Below, in pieces: positions 38,090 to 46,121 of a stretch of DNA of 64,000 bases. Every line of letters begins with the position of its first letter. Position 1 is the stretch's first letter. A model generated the notes under the pieces. The model saw only the letters and a program-made list of their open reading frames with translations, did not search any database and had not been told where the DNA came from. Origin of the DNA: Oceanococcus sp964629015 (GTDB taxonomy: Bacteria; Pseudomonadota; Gammaproteobacteria; Nevskiales; Oceanococcaceae). Position numbers and translations under genes: made by a program. The stretch lies in contig CAZVMN010000005.1 in NCBI GenBank assembly GCA_964629015.1, positions 124,001 to 188,000 on the forward strand, in the 5' to 3' direction.

Positions 38090-39694
38090 ATGGGCAAAGT
38101 GCATTCGCAGCACAAGCAGGCGCGTGCGGCGCAGATGGATCGTCGGTCGGTGCTCAAGGGCTTGGCGACGCTCGGGGCAGTGCCGGCGTTGAGTGCGTGC
38201 GGTGAAGCGGGGCGCCAGGTTTCGGGGCCAGCACCTGAGGTGGAAGCGGATGTTGCTGTGAGTTTTGTTCATGGCGTCGCCTCGGGAGATCCGTTTCACG
38301 ATTCGGTCGTGTTGTGGACGCGTGCAACGCCGGCGCAGGACACCGATGAGATCCCGGTGGCCTGGGAACTTGCCAGCGACGAGGCCATGACAGAGATCGT
38401 GGCGTCGGGTGTTTTTGTGACCACGGCCTCGCGTGATTACACGGTCAAAGTGGTGGCCGAGCAACTCCAACCCTGGACTCACTATTGGTATCGCTTTCGC
38501 TGCGGCGATGCGGTTTCGATGGTTGGTCGGACCAAAACCGCGCCGCGTGCCGAAGTCGCGCTGGATCAATTGCGCTTCGCCTTTTCGTCGTGCGCCTGGT
38601 ACTCCATGGGCTATTTCAACGCTTACCGGGGTATGGCGGAGCAAGATGATCTGGATGTGGTTTTCACGCTGGGCGATTACATCTACGAGTACGGTGGCGA
38701 TGAGTTGTTGTCGACACCCTTCGCCTTGGGGCGCTACATGGCGCCGGGCCACGAGATCGTTTCGTTGGAGGATTACCGCACCCGTCACGCGCTATACAAG
38801 ACGGACCCGGATCTGCAAGCGGCGCACGCGGCCCACCCCTGGATCTGCACCTGGGACGATCACGAATCGACCAACAACAGCTATGCCGACGGTGCCGACA
38901 ACCACACCGAGGGCGAAGAGGGCAGTTGGGCGGAGCGCAAGCGCACCGCGATGCAGGTGTACTTTGAATGGTTGCCCGTGCGTGAGGAATACAACCCCAA
39001 TACCAACCCCGACGCGTTTTTGTACCGACGCTTGCAGTACGGAGATCTGGTCGAGTTCTTCGTGCTGGAGTCGCGTTTGGAAGGGCGCACGGTTCAGGCC
39101 GAGGATGCTGAGCAGGCGCAAGACCCGGAGCGTTACATGATCAGCGCCGAACAGGAGCAGTGGCTGGTCGATGGCCTGCGCGAGAGCACCGCGCGTTGGA
39201 AGGTCATCGCTCAGCAGACCATGATGTCGCAGCTCTTTATCGCGCCGGGTGTGCCCTATGGCTACGATGCCTGGGACGGCTACGTGGCGCAGCGCAACCG
39301 TTTGTTCGAGGCCTTTGCAGGCATCGACGATGTGGTTGTGATCACCGGGGATATTCACACCTCGTTTTGCAATGAACTCACACCAGACCCGCGTGACATG
39401 GCGTATCAGCCTGGCGTGAGCGGTTCAGTCGGGGTGGAGTTCGTGTGCCCCTCGGTCAGTTCACAGGGCTTGCCTCTGGCTGTGGTCAATGTTCTGCAGC
39501 TCTACAATCGCCACATGCGTCAGGCGGTTGGCGATCTTGAGATTGGTCACGGCTATGTGGTCGTCACCGCCACACCGCAGCGCTGCGAGGCGGCCTATCG
39601 CTACATGGTCTCGATCCGGACCCCATTGAAACTCGAGTTGCCCGGCCCGGTGTGGGGTGTCAACAGTGGCGAGAAAACCCTCACCCGGGGCTAA
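38090..39694 (+). CDS. phoD: PhoD-family alkaline phosphatase, Tat-exported lipoprotein
   Basis: 534 residues, with a GGGGAAG ribosome site. The Tat motif DRRSVLKG (Arg18-Arg19) is followed by a short hydrophobic run and a lipobox LSAC (Cys37), so it is exported folded and lipidated. PhoD features are FVHGVASGDPFHDSVVLWTR, FSSCAWYSMGYFNAY, the metal-ligand strand VFTLGDYIYEYGG, TWDDHESTNN and VVVITGDIHTSF. It hydrolyses phosphomono- or diesters with Ca/Fe in the periplasm or at the surface. It ends 2 bp from a convergent gene. Confidence 0.9.
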   Translation: MGKVHSQHKQARAAQMDRRSVLKGLATLGAVPALSACGEAGRQVSGPAPEVEADVAVSFVHGVASGDPFHDSVVLWTRATPAQDTDEIPVAWELASDEAMTEIVASGVFVTTASRDYTVKVVAEQLQPWTHYWYRFRCGDAVSMVGRTKTAPRAEVALDQLRFAFSSCAWYSMGYFNAYRGMAEQDDLDVVFTLGDYIYEYGGDELLSTPFALGRYMAPGHEIVSLEDYRTRHALYKTDPDLQAAHAAHPWICTWDDHESTNNSYADGADNHTEGEEGSWAERKRTAMQVYFEWLPVREEYNPNTNPDAFLYRRLQYGDLVEFFVLESRLEGRTVQAEDAEQAQDPERYMISAEQEQWLVDGLRESTARWKVIAQQTMMSQLFIAPGVPYGYDAWDGYVAQRNRLFEAFAGIDDVVVITGDIHTSFCNELTPDPRDMAYQPGVSGSVGVEFVCPSVSSQGLPLAVVNVLQLYNRHMRQAVGDLEIGHGYVVVTATPQRCEAAYRYMVSIRTPLKLELPGPVWGVNSGEKTLTRG

Positions 39695-39696
39695 TT

Positions 39697-40278
39697 TCAA
39701 GCTGCCGCGCGGACGGACACCACAGGATTGAGACGGCCCCAGCGCGCGGCGCGGGGCAAGCGTTTTTCCAACCACGGCGGCAAGCCTTCCAGGCCCAGCA
39801 CATTGCTTTCGTGCTCACCTTCGGCCATGAATTCGCGCGTGCCCATGAGGTAATCGAACCAGGGTTTGGTCACACACCAGTTGGCGCTGGGGTTGCGTCC
39901 CATGTGGTGGTCGTAGTGCCAGCGCAGCCGGGATTGCCCCCAGGCTGGGTGCAAATGTGATTTCTTGTGTACGCGGTAGTAGTTGGCTGCGCTGTACCAC
40001 AGGGTGCCGACATAAAAGGGCGCGAGCGGAAAAAGCGGGGCCACCGCCACGGAACTGGCGATCAAGGCCCAGGCTTCCTTGCCTTGAGCGTGCAGGCCGA
40101 GCGGGAACCGTTCGTAGTTGGGGTCGTAGTAGTCATTGCGGCGCACCGAGCCGTGATGGCCGTGAAAGTGGAAAGACCAGAAGGTGCCGCGTTTCTTGCC
40201 CATACCGTGCAGGACATGTTTGTGCACGACCCATTCCACCGCGTTGGCGGTGACCAGACCCAGCGGTATGCCGATCAT
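39697..40278 (-). CDS. Sterol desaturase / fatty-acid hydroxylase family protein
   Basis: A 193-residue membrane protein with the His-rich di-iron motifs HKHVLHG, HFHGHHG and HYDHH and two or three hydrophobic segments. It inserts a hydroxyl group into, or desaturates, a lipid substrate; the short length resembles the small hydroxylase branch rather than full sterol desaturases. Its ATG overlaps the stop of the GntR gene (ATGA), so it is co-expressed with and probably controlled by it. Confidence 0.85.
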   Translation of the reverse strand: MIGIPLGLVTANAVEWVVHKHVLHGMGKKRGTFWSFHFHGHHGSVRRNDYYDPNYERFPLGLHAQGKEAWALIASSVAVAPLFPLAPFYVGTLWYSAANYYRVHKKSHLHPAWGQSRLRWHYDHHMGRNPSANWCVTKPWFDYLMGTREFMAEGEHESNVLGLEGLPPWLEKRLPRAARWGRLNPVVSVRAAA

Positions 40279-41015
40279 TTGTCTGCACCTGGTGGTTTGC
40301 CGAGCTGCTGCAGCAATGACTCGATCGCGCTGCCCCCCAGTGCGACGTGGGCCGCGGCGTGACGGTGAGCGGCTTGGGTGTCGCCACGACGCAGAGCCTG
40401 ACTGAGCGCCGCAAGACCGTCGATGTCGCGAAACTCAGCACGCATTACCGCGGTCAGCAGCGGGCGGATGCTGCTGTAGGTTTTCTCCAGCGAATTGAAC
40501 GCCAGCTGAAAGGCGATGTTGTTGCTGCCGTCTATAAGCAGACGCCAGTACTCCAAGGCCAGGATCTGGAGCTGGGCATCGTCATGCTGAGCCTCGCGCA
40601 TGCCCTGAATCAAGGCATCAAGCTGGTCAGCCAGCGACGCGGGATGGGGGTTGCGAGCGGCGGCGGCGGCCACCGTCGGAGCGAGGCTTTGACGCAAGCT
40701 CAAAATTCCACGGGCCACATCAGCATTGATTTGACCGGCGGTATCGATGAGCAGGCTGGGCAGCAATTCCAGGCCGGCCTCGCGGCGCCAGTCGCAGACC
40801 TGGGTCGCGCCCCCGTGGCGAACCACCACTAAGCGGGCCTGCTGGAGGCGCTTGAGCGCTTCGCGCACGGCACCGCGATTGACCCCCAAAAGCTCGGTGA
40901 GAATGCGTTCCGAGGGCAGTTCTTCGCCGGCTGCGAGGTCATCGGTGAGTATGCGGTCGCGCAGCTGCGCGTAGACAGCTTCCGACAGCGAGCGTTTTTC
41001 GACCGTTTGAAACAT
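40275..41015 (-). CDS. GntR-family (FadR/FCD) transcriptional regulator
   Basis: 246 residues. An N-terminal winged helix (AVYAQLRDRILTDDLAAGEELPSERILTELLGVNRGAVREALKRL) and a helical FCD ligand domain from about residue 95. FCD regulators usually sense organic acids or acyl compounds. It is coupled to the downstream fatty-acid hydroxylase gene, and a 25-bp inverted repeat 18 bp upstream of its start could be its own operator. Confidence 0.9.
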   Translation of the reverse strand: MFQTVEKRSLSEAVYAQLRDRILTDDLAAGEELPSERILTELLGVNRGAVREALKRLQQARLVVVRHGGATQVCDWRREAGLELLPSLLIDTAGQINADVARGILSLRQSLAPTVAAAAARNPHPASLADQLDALIQGMREAQHDDAQLQILALEYWRLLIDGSNNIAFQLAFNSLEKTYSSIRPLLTAVMRAEFRDIDGLAALSQALRRGDTQAAHRHAAAHVALGGSAIESLLQQLGKPPGADK

Positions 41016-41033
41016 CGGCCTCTCCTATCATCT

Positions 41034-41058
41034 AATCAGCTGATCATACCAGTTGATT
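41034..41058. promoter_or_regulatory. Candidate GntR operator
   Basis: AATCAGCTG-atcatac-CAGTTGATT, 8 of 9 arm positions paired, containing the perfect palindrome ATCAGCTGAT. It lies 19-43 bp upstream of the GntR start, in a place fit for self-repression. Confidence 0.5.
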
Positions 41059-41090
41059 GGGACGTGTCCAGAGCCGCGTCGTTGGTCAAC

Positions 41091-41549
41091 TCAGCGTGGT
41101 GTCCAGTAGCGCTGCATTTCCAGATACGTGAAAGATGCTGACCACGTGATCATGAGCAGCCCAACGACCGACTCCACCCCAACCAGGATGCGAATCGCAC
41201 CATGCGGGATGAGATCGCCGTAGCCCAGGGTGGAATAGGTCGTTGCCGAGAGATACATCGCATCGACCCAATTCAAACTGACTTGGCCGCCGGAAATGCC
41301 GCCGAGCAACGGAAATTGAGTGGCGATGTGTATACCCAGGCCAAAAATTCCAATTTCGATCAGATGCAGCGTCAACAGCAGGGCGATCAGCACCAGCATA
41401 CGCAGGCGTGCCGGCACATGACGCCAACGCGGCAAGGCATTGTTCAGCGTATTCAAACCCTCGTAATGCAGGGTCACAGTGAGAGCAACCACGCCCAGGG
41501 TCAGAAGCATGGCCGTGGCAGGGGCAGACAGAATCACAGGGCCATCCAC
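41091..41549 (-). CDS. Two-TM potassium channel family protein
   Basis: 152 residues from a GTG start. Hydrophobic segments at about 10-28, 50-72 and 118-140 surround a pore loop with the selectivity filter TTYSTLGYGD (about 103-112). No RCK or other regulatory domain follows. It would be an inner-membrane potassium channel. The start lies 60 bp from an FNR box shared with the divergent universal stress gene, so oxygen control is possible. Confidence 0.85.
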   Translation of the reverse strand: MDGPVILSAPATAMLLTLGVVALTVTLHYEGLNTLNNALPRWRHVPARLRMLVLIALLLTLHLIEIGIFGLGIHIATQFPLLGGISGGQVSLNWVDAMYLSATTYSTLGYGDLIPHGAIRILVGVESVVGLLMITWSASFTYLEMQRYWTPR

Positions 41550-41608
41550 GTTGTGGTGGGGTTATTAGTGTATGCGATGTAGTGAAACCGCTTCGCGAAC
41601 TTTGGCGC

Positions 41609-41622
41609 TTGATCCAGATCAA
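41609..41622. promoter_or_regulatory. FNR/ANR box upstream of universal stress gene
   Basis: TTGAT-CCAG-ATCAA matches the FNR consensus TTGAT-N4-ATCAA perfectly. Its centre is about 85 bp before the usp start, leaving room for a -41.5 promoter. Confidence 0.85.
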
Positions 41623-41633
41623 TGCAGGTGATG

Positions 41634-41647
41634 TTGATGTCGATCAC
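41634..41647. promoter_or_regulatory. Second, weaker FNR-like box
   Basis: TTGAT-GTCG-ATCAC, nine of ten consensus positions, 25 bp downstream of the perfect box and 53 bp before the usp start. Confidence 0.5.
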
Positions 41648-41699
41648 GCTGATGCTGGAGACCTTGCGTTGACATAGCCAACCATTCGGAGCGACCACC

Positions 41700-42581
41700 A
41701 TGAAGAGCCTGTCCAAGATCGTACTGGCCAGTGAATTCTCAAACACCTGTGACAGCGCGCGTCAGCATGCCCAAGCCCTGGCTTTGCGCAGTGGCGCGGA
41801 ATTGCATGTCGTTCACGTCCAGGTGCTGCATGGCGATCAATTCGGTTGGGCCGGCATACCCAATATCAAAGCCGTTGAAACCGCCATGGACCAAATGTCC
41901 GATACCCGTATGGCGCGCTTTGTCAGCGGTTTGGAAGGGCGAGTGACTCAGGTGGTCATGCGCGATATCAGCGCGGCGCCGGCCATTTTGCGTTACGCCG
42001 CAGACGAGAAAGCCGATCTGATTGTGATGGGCACGCATTCACGCAAGGGTGTTGATCGCTTGTTTATGGGCAGCGTGGCGAGTGAGGTGATTCGTCGTTC
42101 GGAGTGGCCGGTGTTGGCGATCGGGCCGCAGCAGGACTTTCCGGAAAACGACTACCAGCACCTGCTGGCCGCGGTGGATTTTTCCGAGCCATCGAATTTG
42201 GCTTTGCGCCAGGCACGCGATATGGCCGCCGCGCGTGATGCTGATTTGATCGCGCAGCATGTGGTCGATGACCGTACCCTGCCGCCTTATTTTCAAGGGG
42301 ACTTCATTGAGCCGCAGCGCGAGAGCGCCCGCTTGGCCTTGGAGGCGTTGCTGCGTCCGATGGATGCGCCGCCGCGAATCGATCCGGTCATCAGTGTCGG
42401 AAAGCCGCCTCAGCAGCTGGCCGAGACCGCGCGTGAGCACGCGATCGATCTGATCGTTGTCGGGGATGCCGGGATGTCCGTCGTCGATCGTTTTTTCCTT
42501 GGCAGCACGGCAGATCGTTTGCTGCGCATCAGTCCGTGCCCCGTCCTGGTTCACCGAGGTGATGTCGTTGGAAATCTTTGA
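41700..42581 (+). CDS. Universal stress protein, two UspA domains
   Basis: 293 residues forming two tandem Usp domains (about 1-145 and 150-293). Each ends with an ATP-binding type loop: VMGTHSRKGVDRLFMGSVA and VVGDAGMSVVDRFFLGSTA. Tandem Usp proteins aid survival under oxygen limitation or energy stress. The perfect FNR box upstream places it in the anaerobic regulon. The downstream PAS gene starts within 10 bp of its stop. Confidence 0.92.
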   Translation: MKSLSKIVLASEFSNTCDSARQHAQALALRSGAELHVVHVQVLHGDQFGWAGIPNIKAVETAMDQMSDTRMARFVSGLEGRVTQVVMRDISAAPAILRYAADEKADLIVMGTHSRKGVDRLFMGSVASEVIRRSEWPVLAIGPQQDFPENDYQHLLAAVDFSEPSNLALRQARDMAAARDADLIAQHVVDDRTLPPYFQGDFIEPQRESARLALEALLRPMDAPPRIDPVISVGKPPQQLAETAREHAIDLIVVGDAGMSVVDRFFLGSTADRLLRISPCPVLVHRGDVVGNL

Positions 42582-42591
42582 GAGTGCTCCG

Positions 42592-43461
42592 ATGCTGACG
42601 GCAAAGGCCGCGGAACGTGAACTGGTAGCCCAGGCGCGAGCGGGCGCTGATGGCCATGTTCTGGCCAGTCTTGCTGATGTGCTGCTCAGTTATTCAGCCG
42701 CGGAACCGACAGAAGACGACAGTGCATCGATGTTCATCACGGATCGTGACGGGCTCATCTTGTGGGTCAATGCGGCGTTTACGCGCCTGACCGGCTATGC
42801 CTTTGATGAAGCGGTGGGGCGCAATGCCCGGTTGCTCAGCAGCGGGCAGCAGGGCCGGCGCTTTTATCGGCGGATGTGGGAGTGCATAAGCAGTGGACAG
42901 GTATGGACCGCAGAAACGGTTGATCGTGATCGCTACGGTTTCCGTTATGTCATCGAGCAGAGCATTTACCCGCTGAGTCACGCGGGCGAGATTACTCACT
43001 ATTTGTCAGTGCATCGTGATGCCGCGGATCAGCGCGTTCGCCGTTTGGAAGCGGAACGCCGGCGTGAGGTTGATACGGGAACCGGCTTGTTGACGGGGAC
43101 CGCATTTCTGGATCGGGTGGGTGACCGCGTGCGCCAAGCGGAAACCGCCAATCGGTATTTCGCCCTGATCAGCGTGCAGTTCGCACGCGAAGGTTTGGAT
43201 CTCAAAGCTTGCGCCGTGACTTTGCGCGCCCAACTCGGCCGGGCGGACTGCGCCGGACATTTTGGTGATGGCCATGTTGGCGTGCTGGTCAACGATATGG
43301 CCAATGCGCGGGGGGCTTGTGCCTGGATCGAGCAGACACTCAAGCCTGTCTGTACGGCGCACGAGTGGCAGGCGGGCGTTGCGATCTATCCGGATCATGG
43401 TGTCCGCGCAGATCATCTGTGGCGCATCGCCGACGACAATATCCTGGCCAGGGCGTCCTGA
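42592..43461 (+). CDS. PAS protein with degenerate GGDEF-like domain
   Basis: 289 residues from the ATG at 42592 (GAGAG seven bases upstream; the in-frame ATG at 42562 overlapping usp is an alternative). A PAS domain at about 35-145 (MFITDRDGLILWVNAAFTRL, GYAFDEAVGRNARLL) is followed by a GGDEF-like fold from about 160 (TGLLTGTAFLDRV). The signature position reads GDGHV instead of GGDEF, so diguanylate cyclase activity is unlikely. It may be a sensor that binds a partner or nucleotide. It sits between the Usp and FixL-like genes. Confidence 0.72.
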   Translation: MLTAKAAERELVAQARAGADGHVLASLADVLLSYSAAEPTEDDSASMFITDRDGLILWVNAAFTRLTGYAFDEAVGRNARLLSSGQQGRRFYRRMWECISSGQVWTAETVDRDRYGFRYVIEQSIYPLSHAGEITHYLSVHRDAADQRVRRLEAERRREVDTGTGLLTGTAFLDRVGDRVRQAETANRYFALISVQFAREGLDLKACAVTLRAQLGRADCAGHFGDGHVGVLVNDMANARGACAWIEQTLKPVCTAHEWQAGVAIYPDHGVRADHLWRIADDNILARAS

Positions 43462-43472
43462 GTGGTCAAAAA

Positions 43473-43497
43473 TAGTCAGATATCTAAAGTCTGACTA
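43473..43497. promoter_or_regulatory. Inverted repeat before the FixL-like gene
   Basis: TAGTCAGA-9 bp-TCTGACTA, perfect 8-bp arms flanked by A-runs. In the 45-bp gap before the kinase gene. The A-runs mean that it could only terminate leftward (antisense) transcription, so an operator is equally likely. Confidence 0.45.
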
Positions 43498-43506
43498 AAA
43501 AACGCT

Positions 43507-44631
43507 ATGCAGCAGCTTGCCGCGCGCTACACCGCGCTGATGGATGCCGCGATCGACGCGATCGTGCTGATTGATCGGCAGGGGCAAATAATCGACGCCA
43601 ATCCTGCGACCTCACATCTGTTTGGTTACGACAAAGCGGATTTGATCGGACGCAATGTGTCCTTTTTGATGCCCGAGCCTTACCGTGCCGAACACGATGG
43701 CTATCTTGGGCGTTATCTCAGCGAGGGGCAGCCGCGGATTATCGGTATAGGGCGTGAAGTGCTGGCCCAGCGGCGTGACGGCAGTGTCTTTCCGATCGAC
43801 TTGGCGGTCGGTGAAATCCGCAGTGAGGATGCGTCCGGCTTCGTGGGGTTTATCCGTGACCTGACCACGCGCAAAGCGATTGAAGCCAAATTGGCCGATC
43901 GCGAGCAGGAGCTGGTTCAGCAGCGCAAGCGTATCGCTGAGGTTGGTCAGCAGGGTATGTTGGCTGAACTGGCCAGCGGCATCTCACACGAAATTAATCA
44001 GCCGTTGGCGGCAATTTCCACCTACGCCCAAGCATGCCGACGTCTGGCCGCGGATCCGGTGGCCAACACCGATGTCATCGTGCAGACCTTGGAGAAGATC
44101 CATCAACAAGCCGAGCGGGCCGGCAAAGTGGTGCACAGCATGCGCCGTCTGGTGCGGCACCAAGGGGTGGAGGCGCAAGCGTTGGCCGTGAATGCCGTGC
44201 TTGCTGAGGTCAACTCGCTACTCGCCATGGATGCGCGCAAATTGCAGATTGTTTGTGATCTTGATCCTGCCAATCCCTGGATTCAGGGCGACGAAACCCA
44301 GTTGCAACAGGTGCTGGTTAACTTGGTGAGCAACGCTTATGAGGCCAGTGTCGGCTCCCAGGGCGTGGCGCAGATTGAGTTGCGTAGTCGCGCTTTGAGT
44401 CGTGATTGGGTGGAGATTGCGGTGCTGGATCGTGGCGACGGTATACCCGAGCAACTCGCCGATCAGGTGTTTCGCCCCTTCATTACCGGGCGCAAGGAGG
44501 GGCTCGGGCTCGGACTTTCGATTAGCAAGTCGATTATCGATGCGCATGGCGGGGATCTGAGTTGTCGTGCCCGCGAAGGAGGTGGCACATGCTTTACCAT
44601 CCTGTTGCCGAGGATGGGGGACGACACATGA
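43507..44631 (+). CDS. FixL-like PAS sensor histidine kinase
   Basis: 374 residues, no membrane segment. A FixL-type PAS at about 5-125 (SFLMPEPYRAEHDGYLGRY, then RIIGIGREV and RRDGSVFPIDL), a HisKA region with phospho-acceptor His161 (SGISHEINQPLAAIST) and an ATPase domain (LVNLVSNAYEAS, DRGDGIPEQ, GLGLGLSISKSII). In heme-binding FixL the residue before IIGIGR is the proximal His; here it is Arg77, so heme is probably not bound this way. It phosphorylates the FixJ-like regulator whose start overlaps its stop (ATGA). Confidence 0.9.
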   Translation: MQQLAARYTALMDAAIDAIVLIDRQGQIIDANPATSHLFGYDKADLIGRNVSFLMPEPYRAEHDGYLGRYLSEGQPRIIGIGREVLAQRRDGSVFPIDLAVGEIRSEDASGFVGFIRDLTTRKAIEAKLADREQELVQQRKRIAEVGQQGMLAELASGISHEINQPLAAISTYAQACRRLAADPVANTDVIVQTLEKIHQQAERAGKVVHSMRRLVRHQGVEAQALAVNAVLAEVNSLLAMDARKLQIVCDLDPANPWIQGDETQLQQVLVNLVSNAYEASVGSQGVAQIELRSRALSRDWVEIAVLDRGDGIPEQLADQVFRPFITGRKEGLGLGLSISKSIIDAHGGDLSCRAREGGGTCFTILLPRMGDDT

Positions 44632-45251
44632 TCCAGGGACAGGTATTTGTGATTGACGACGATGAGGCTGTGCGTGATGCGACGGTCTTGCTGATGCAGT
44701 CGATTGGCTTGAAGACAGCGGCCTACGCCGATGCGCAGGCGTTTTTGGATGCCGCCCACGATCAGCACCCAGCCTGTCTGATTCTGGATGTGCGTATGCC
44801 GGGCATGAGTGGCTTGCAGTTGGCCAAGGAAGCCCATGTGCGCCGCCAAGCTTGGCCCATCATATTCGTCACCGGTCATGGCGATGTGCCCATGGCCGTT
44901 GAAGCGATGCGCGAAGGTGCCTTTGATTTTCTGCAGAAACCGTTTCGTGAAGAGACGCTGATTCAACGTGTACAACGCGCGATTGAGCAGGACCACAACG
45001 ACCAGGTTGCCGCCTCAGAGCGAGAAGAAATCGAAGAGCGCATCAAAGATCTGACCCCACGTGAGCGTGAGATTCTGCAGCGCATTGTGGATGGGGAATC
45101 CAACAAGGTCATCGCCATTGAACTGGGCATCAGCGCGCGCACCGTTGAACTTCATCGGGCCAATGTCATGGACAAGATGCAGGCGCGTTCGCTGGCCCAT
45201 TTGTTACGTCAGGTGTTGAGCGTATCCACGGCCAATGTGAAGTCGGCCTAG
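44628..45251 (+). CDS. FixJ-like response regulator
   Basis: 207 residues from the ATG overlapping the kinase stop. Receiver domain with acidic pair (FVIDDDEAVRD), phospho-acceptor Asp54 (LILDVRMPGMSG) and Lys in FLQKPF. A LuxR-type HTH at about 140-205 (LTPREREILQRIVDGESNKV, ARTVELHRANVMDKM). It acts on promoters after phosphorylation by the coupled kinase. The nearby fnr and cbb3 genes are plausible targets by analogy with FixLJ-FixK, not shown by the sequence. Confidence 0.92.
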   Translation: MIQGQVFVIDDDEAVRDATVLLMQSIGLKTAAYADAQAFLDAAHDQHPACLILDVRMPGMSGLQLAKEAHVRRQAWPIIFVTGHGDVPMAVEAMREGAFDFLQKPFREETLIQRVQRAIEQDHNDQVAASEREEIEERIKDLTPREREILQRIVDGESNKVIAIELGISARTVELHRANVMDKMQARSLAHLLRQVLSVSTANVKSA

Positions 45252-45389
45252 GTAGTTTCCACAGGTTCATCCCGTACTCTTCTGAGGTCAGGCTGGGGAA
45301 TTCTCGCGTTGGGCGCTGCGGTAAGTCCGAATAGTGCTGAAAACCTGCCAGACGCATCCTATCCGCACACATAAAAACGGTGAATCGGG

Positions 45390-46121
45390 ATGCTGGCTCC
45401 ACACTCTTGCGACAATTGCGGATTGCGTGCGCTTTGCGATGGTGACAGTCATGAGGCCCGGTTGACCGCACCGACCCAAACGGTACATCAACGCCGGGCG
45501 CCTTTGGCCGCTGGCGATTACTTGAGCTGGGAAGGCGAGCGCGCGCATGCGCTTTACGCGGTTCGCAGCGGTGTGCTGAAAAGCATGAGTATCGATACGG
45601 AGGGAAACGAGCGAGTCCGCGCGTTCCATATGCCGGGCGAGCTGATTGGTCTGGATTCTTTCCACACCGGTGTGCATATGAGCAACGTCGAGAGCCTGAC
45701 CGACAGCGATGTCTGCGAATTGCCGTTCTCGCGCCTGGATGACGCACTTGCCAATGTGCCAGCTTTGCGTCGTCGTCTTTTCGAGTTGTTAAGCCTGAAT
45801 TTGGCCGCTGCTCTGAATCTGGGCGGCGACTACAGCGCCGATCAGCGTATCGCAGCGTTCCTGCTGGATATGGCAGGGCGACAGGGCGCTACCCAATCTA
45901 CTGATGTCATTCGCTTCGAGATGAGCCGTCGTGACATCGCCAACTACCTGCGTTTGGTGACCGAAACGGTAAGCCGTGTGCTCACGCGCATGCGCAATGC
46001 CAACGTCATCGCGGTCAATCGTCGTCAACTTCACGTGCTGGATTTCGAGGCGCTTGAACGGATGGCCGGCCCCCTGGCGCAGACCTGTAACCATGCCAGC
46101 CAACAACGGAGGGCCGCATGA
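45390..46121 (+). CDS. fnr: FNR/ANR-type oxygen-sensing transcription factor
   Basis: 243 residues. The N-terminus has Cys7, Cys10 and Cys16 (CDNCGLRALC) and Cys109 (SDVCELPF), a spacing identical to the 4Fe-4S ligands of E. coli FNR shifted by 13. A cyclic-nucleotide-type fold follows and an HTH with the recognition helix LVTETVSRVL, whose E..SR triad reads TTGAT half-sites. It turns on low-oxygen genes. Probable targets in this window are the boxes at 41609 and 52815. Its stop overlaps the next gene's start (ATGA). Confidence 0.93.
   Translation: MLAPHSCDNCGLRALCDGDSHEARLTAPTQTVHQRRAPLAAGDYLSWEGERAHALYAVRSGVLKSMSIDTEGNERVRAFHMPGELIGLDSFHTGVHMSNVESLTDSDVCELPFSRLDDALANVPALRRRLFELLSLNLAAALNLGGDYSADQRIAAFLLDMAGRQGATQSTDVIRFEMSRRDIANYLRLVTETVSRVLTRMRNANVIAVNRRQLHVLDFEALERMAGPLAQTCNHASQQRRAA

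Noticed and set aside
41086..41622. 178-codon minus-strand frame overlapping the potassium channel gene
   Set aside because: The other frame has the selectivity filter TLGYGD and TM segments; this one is a shadow.
43473..43497. Rho-independent terminator for the PAS/GGDEF-like gene
   Set aside because: On the plus strand the hairpin is followed by A residues, not T, so it cannot act as a standard terminator in that direction.
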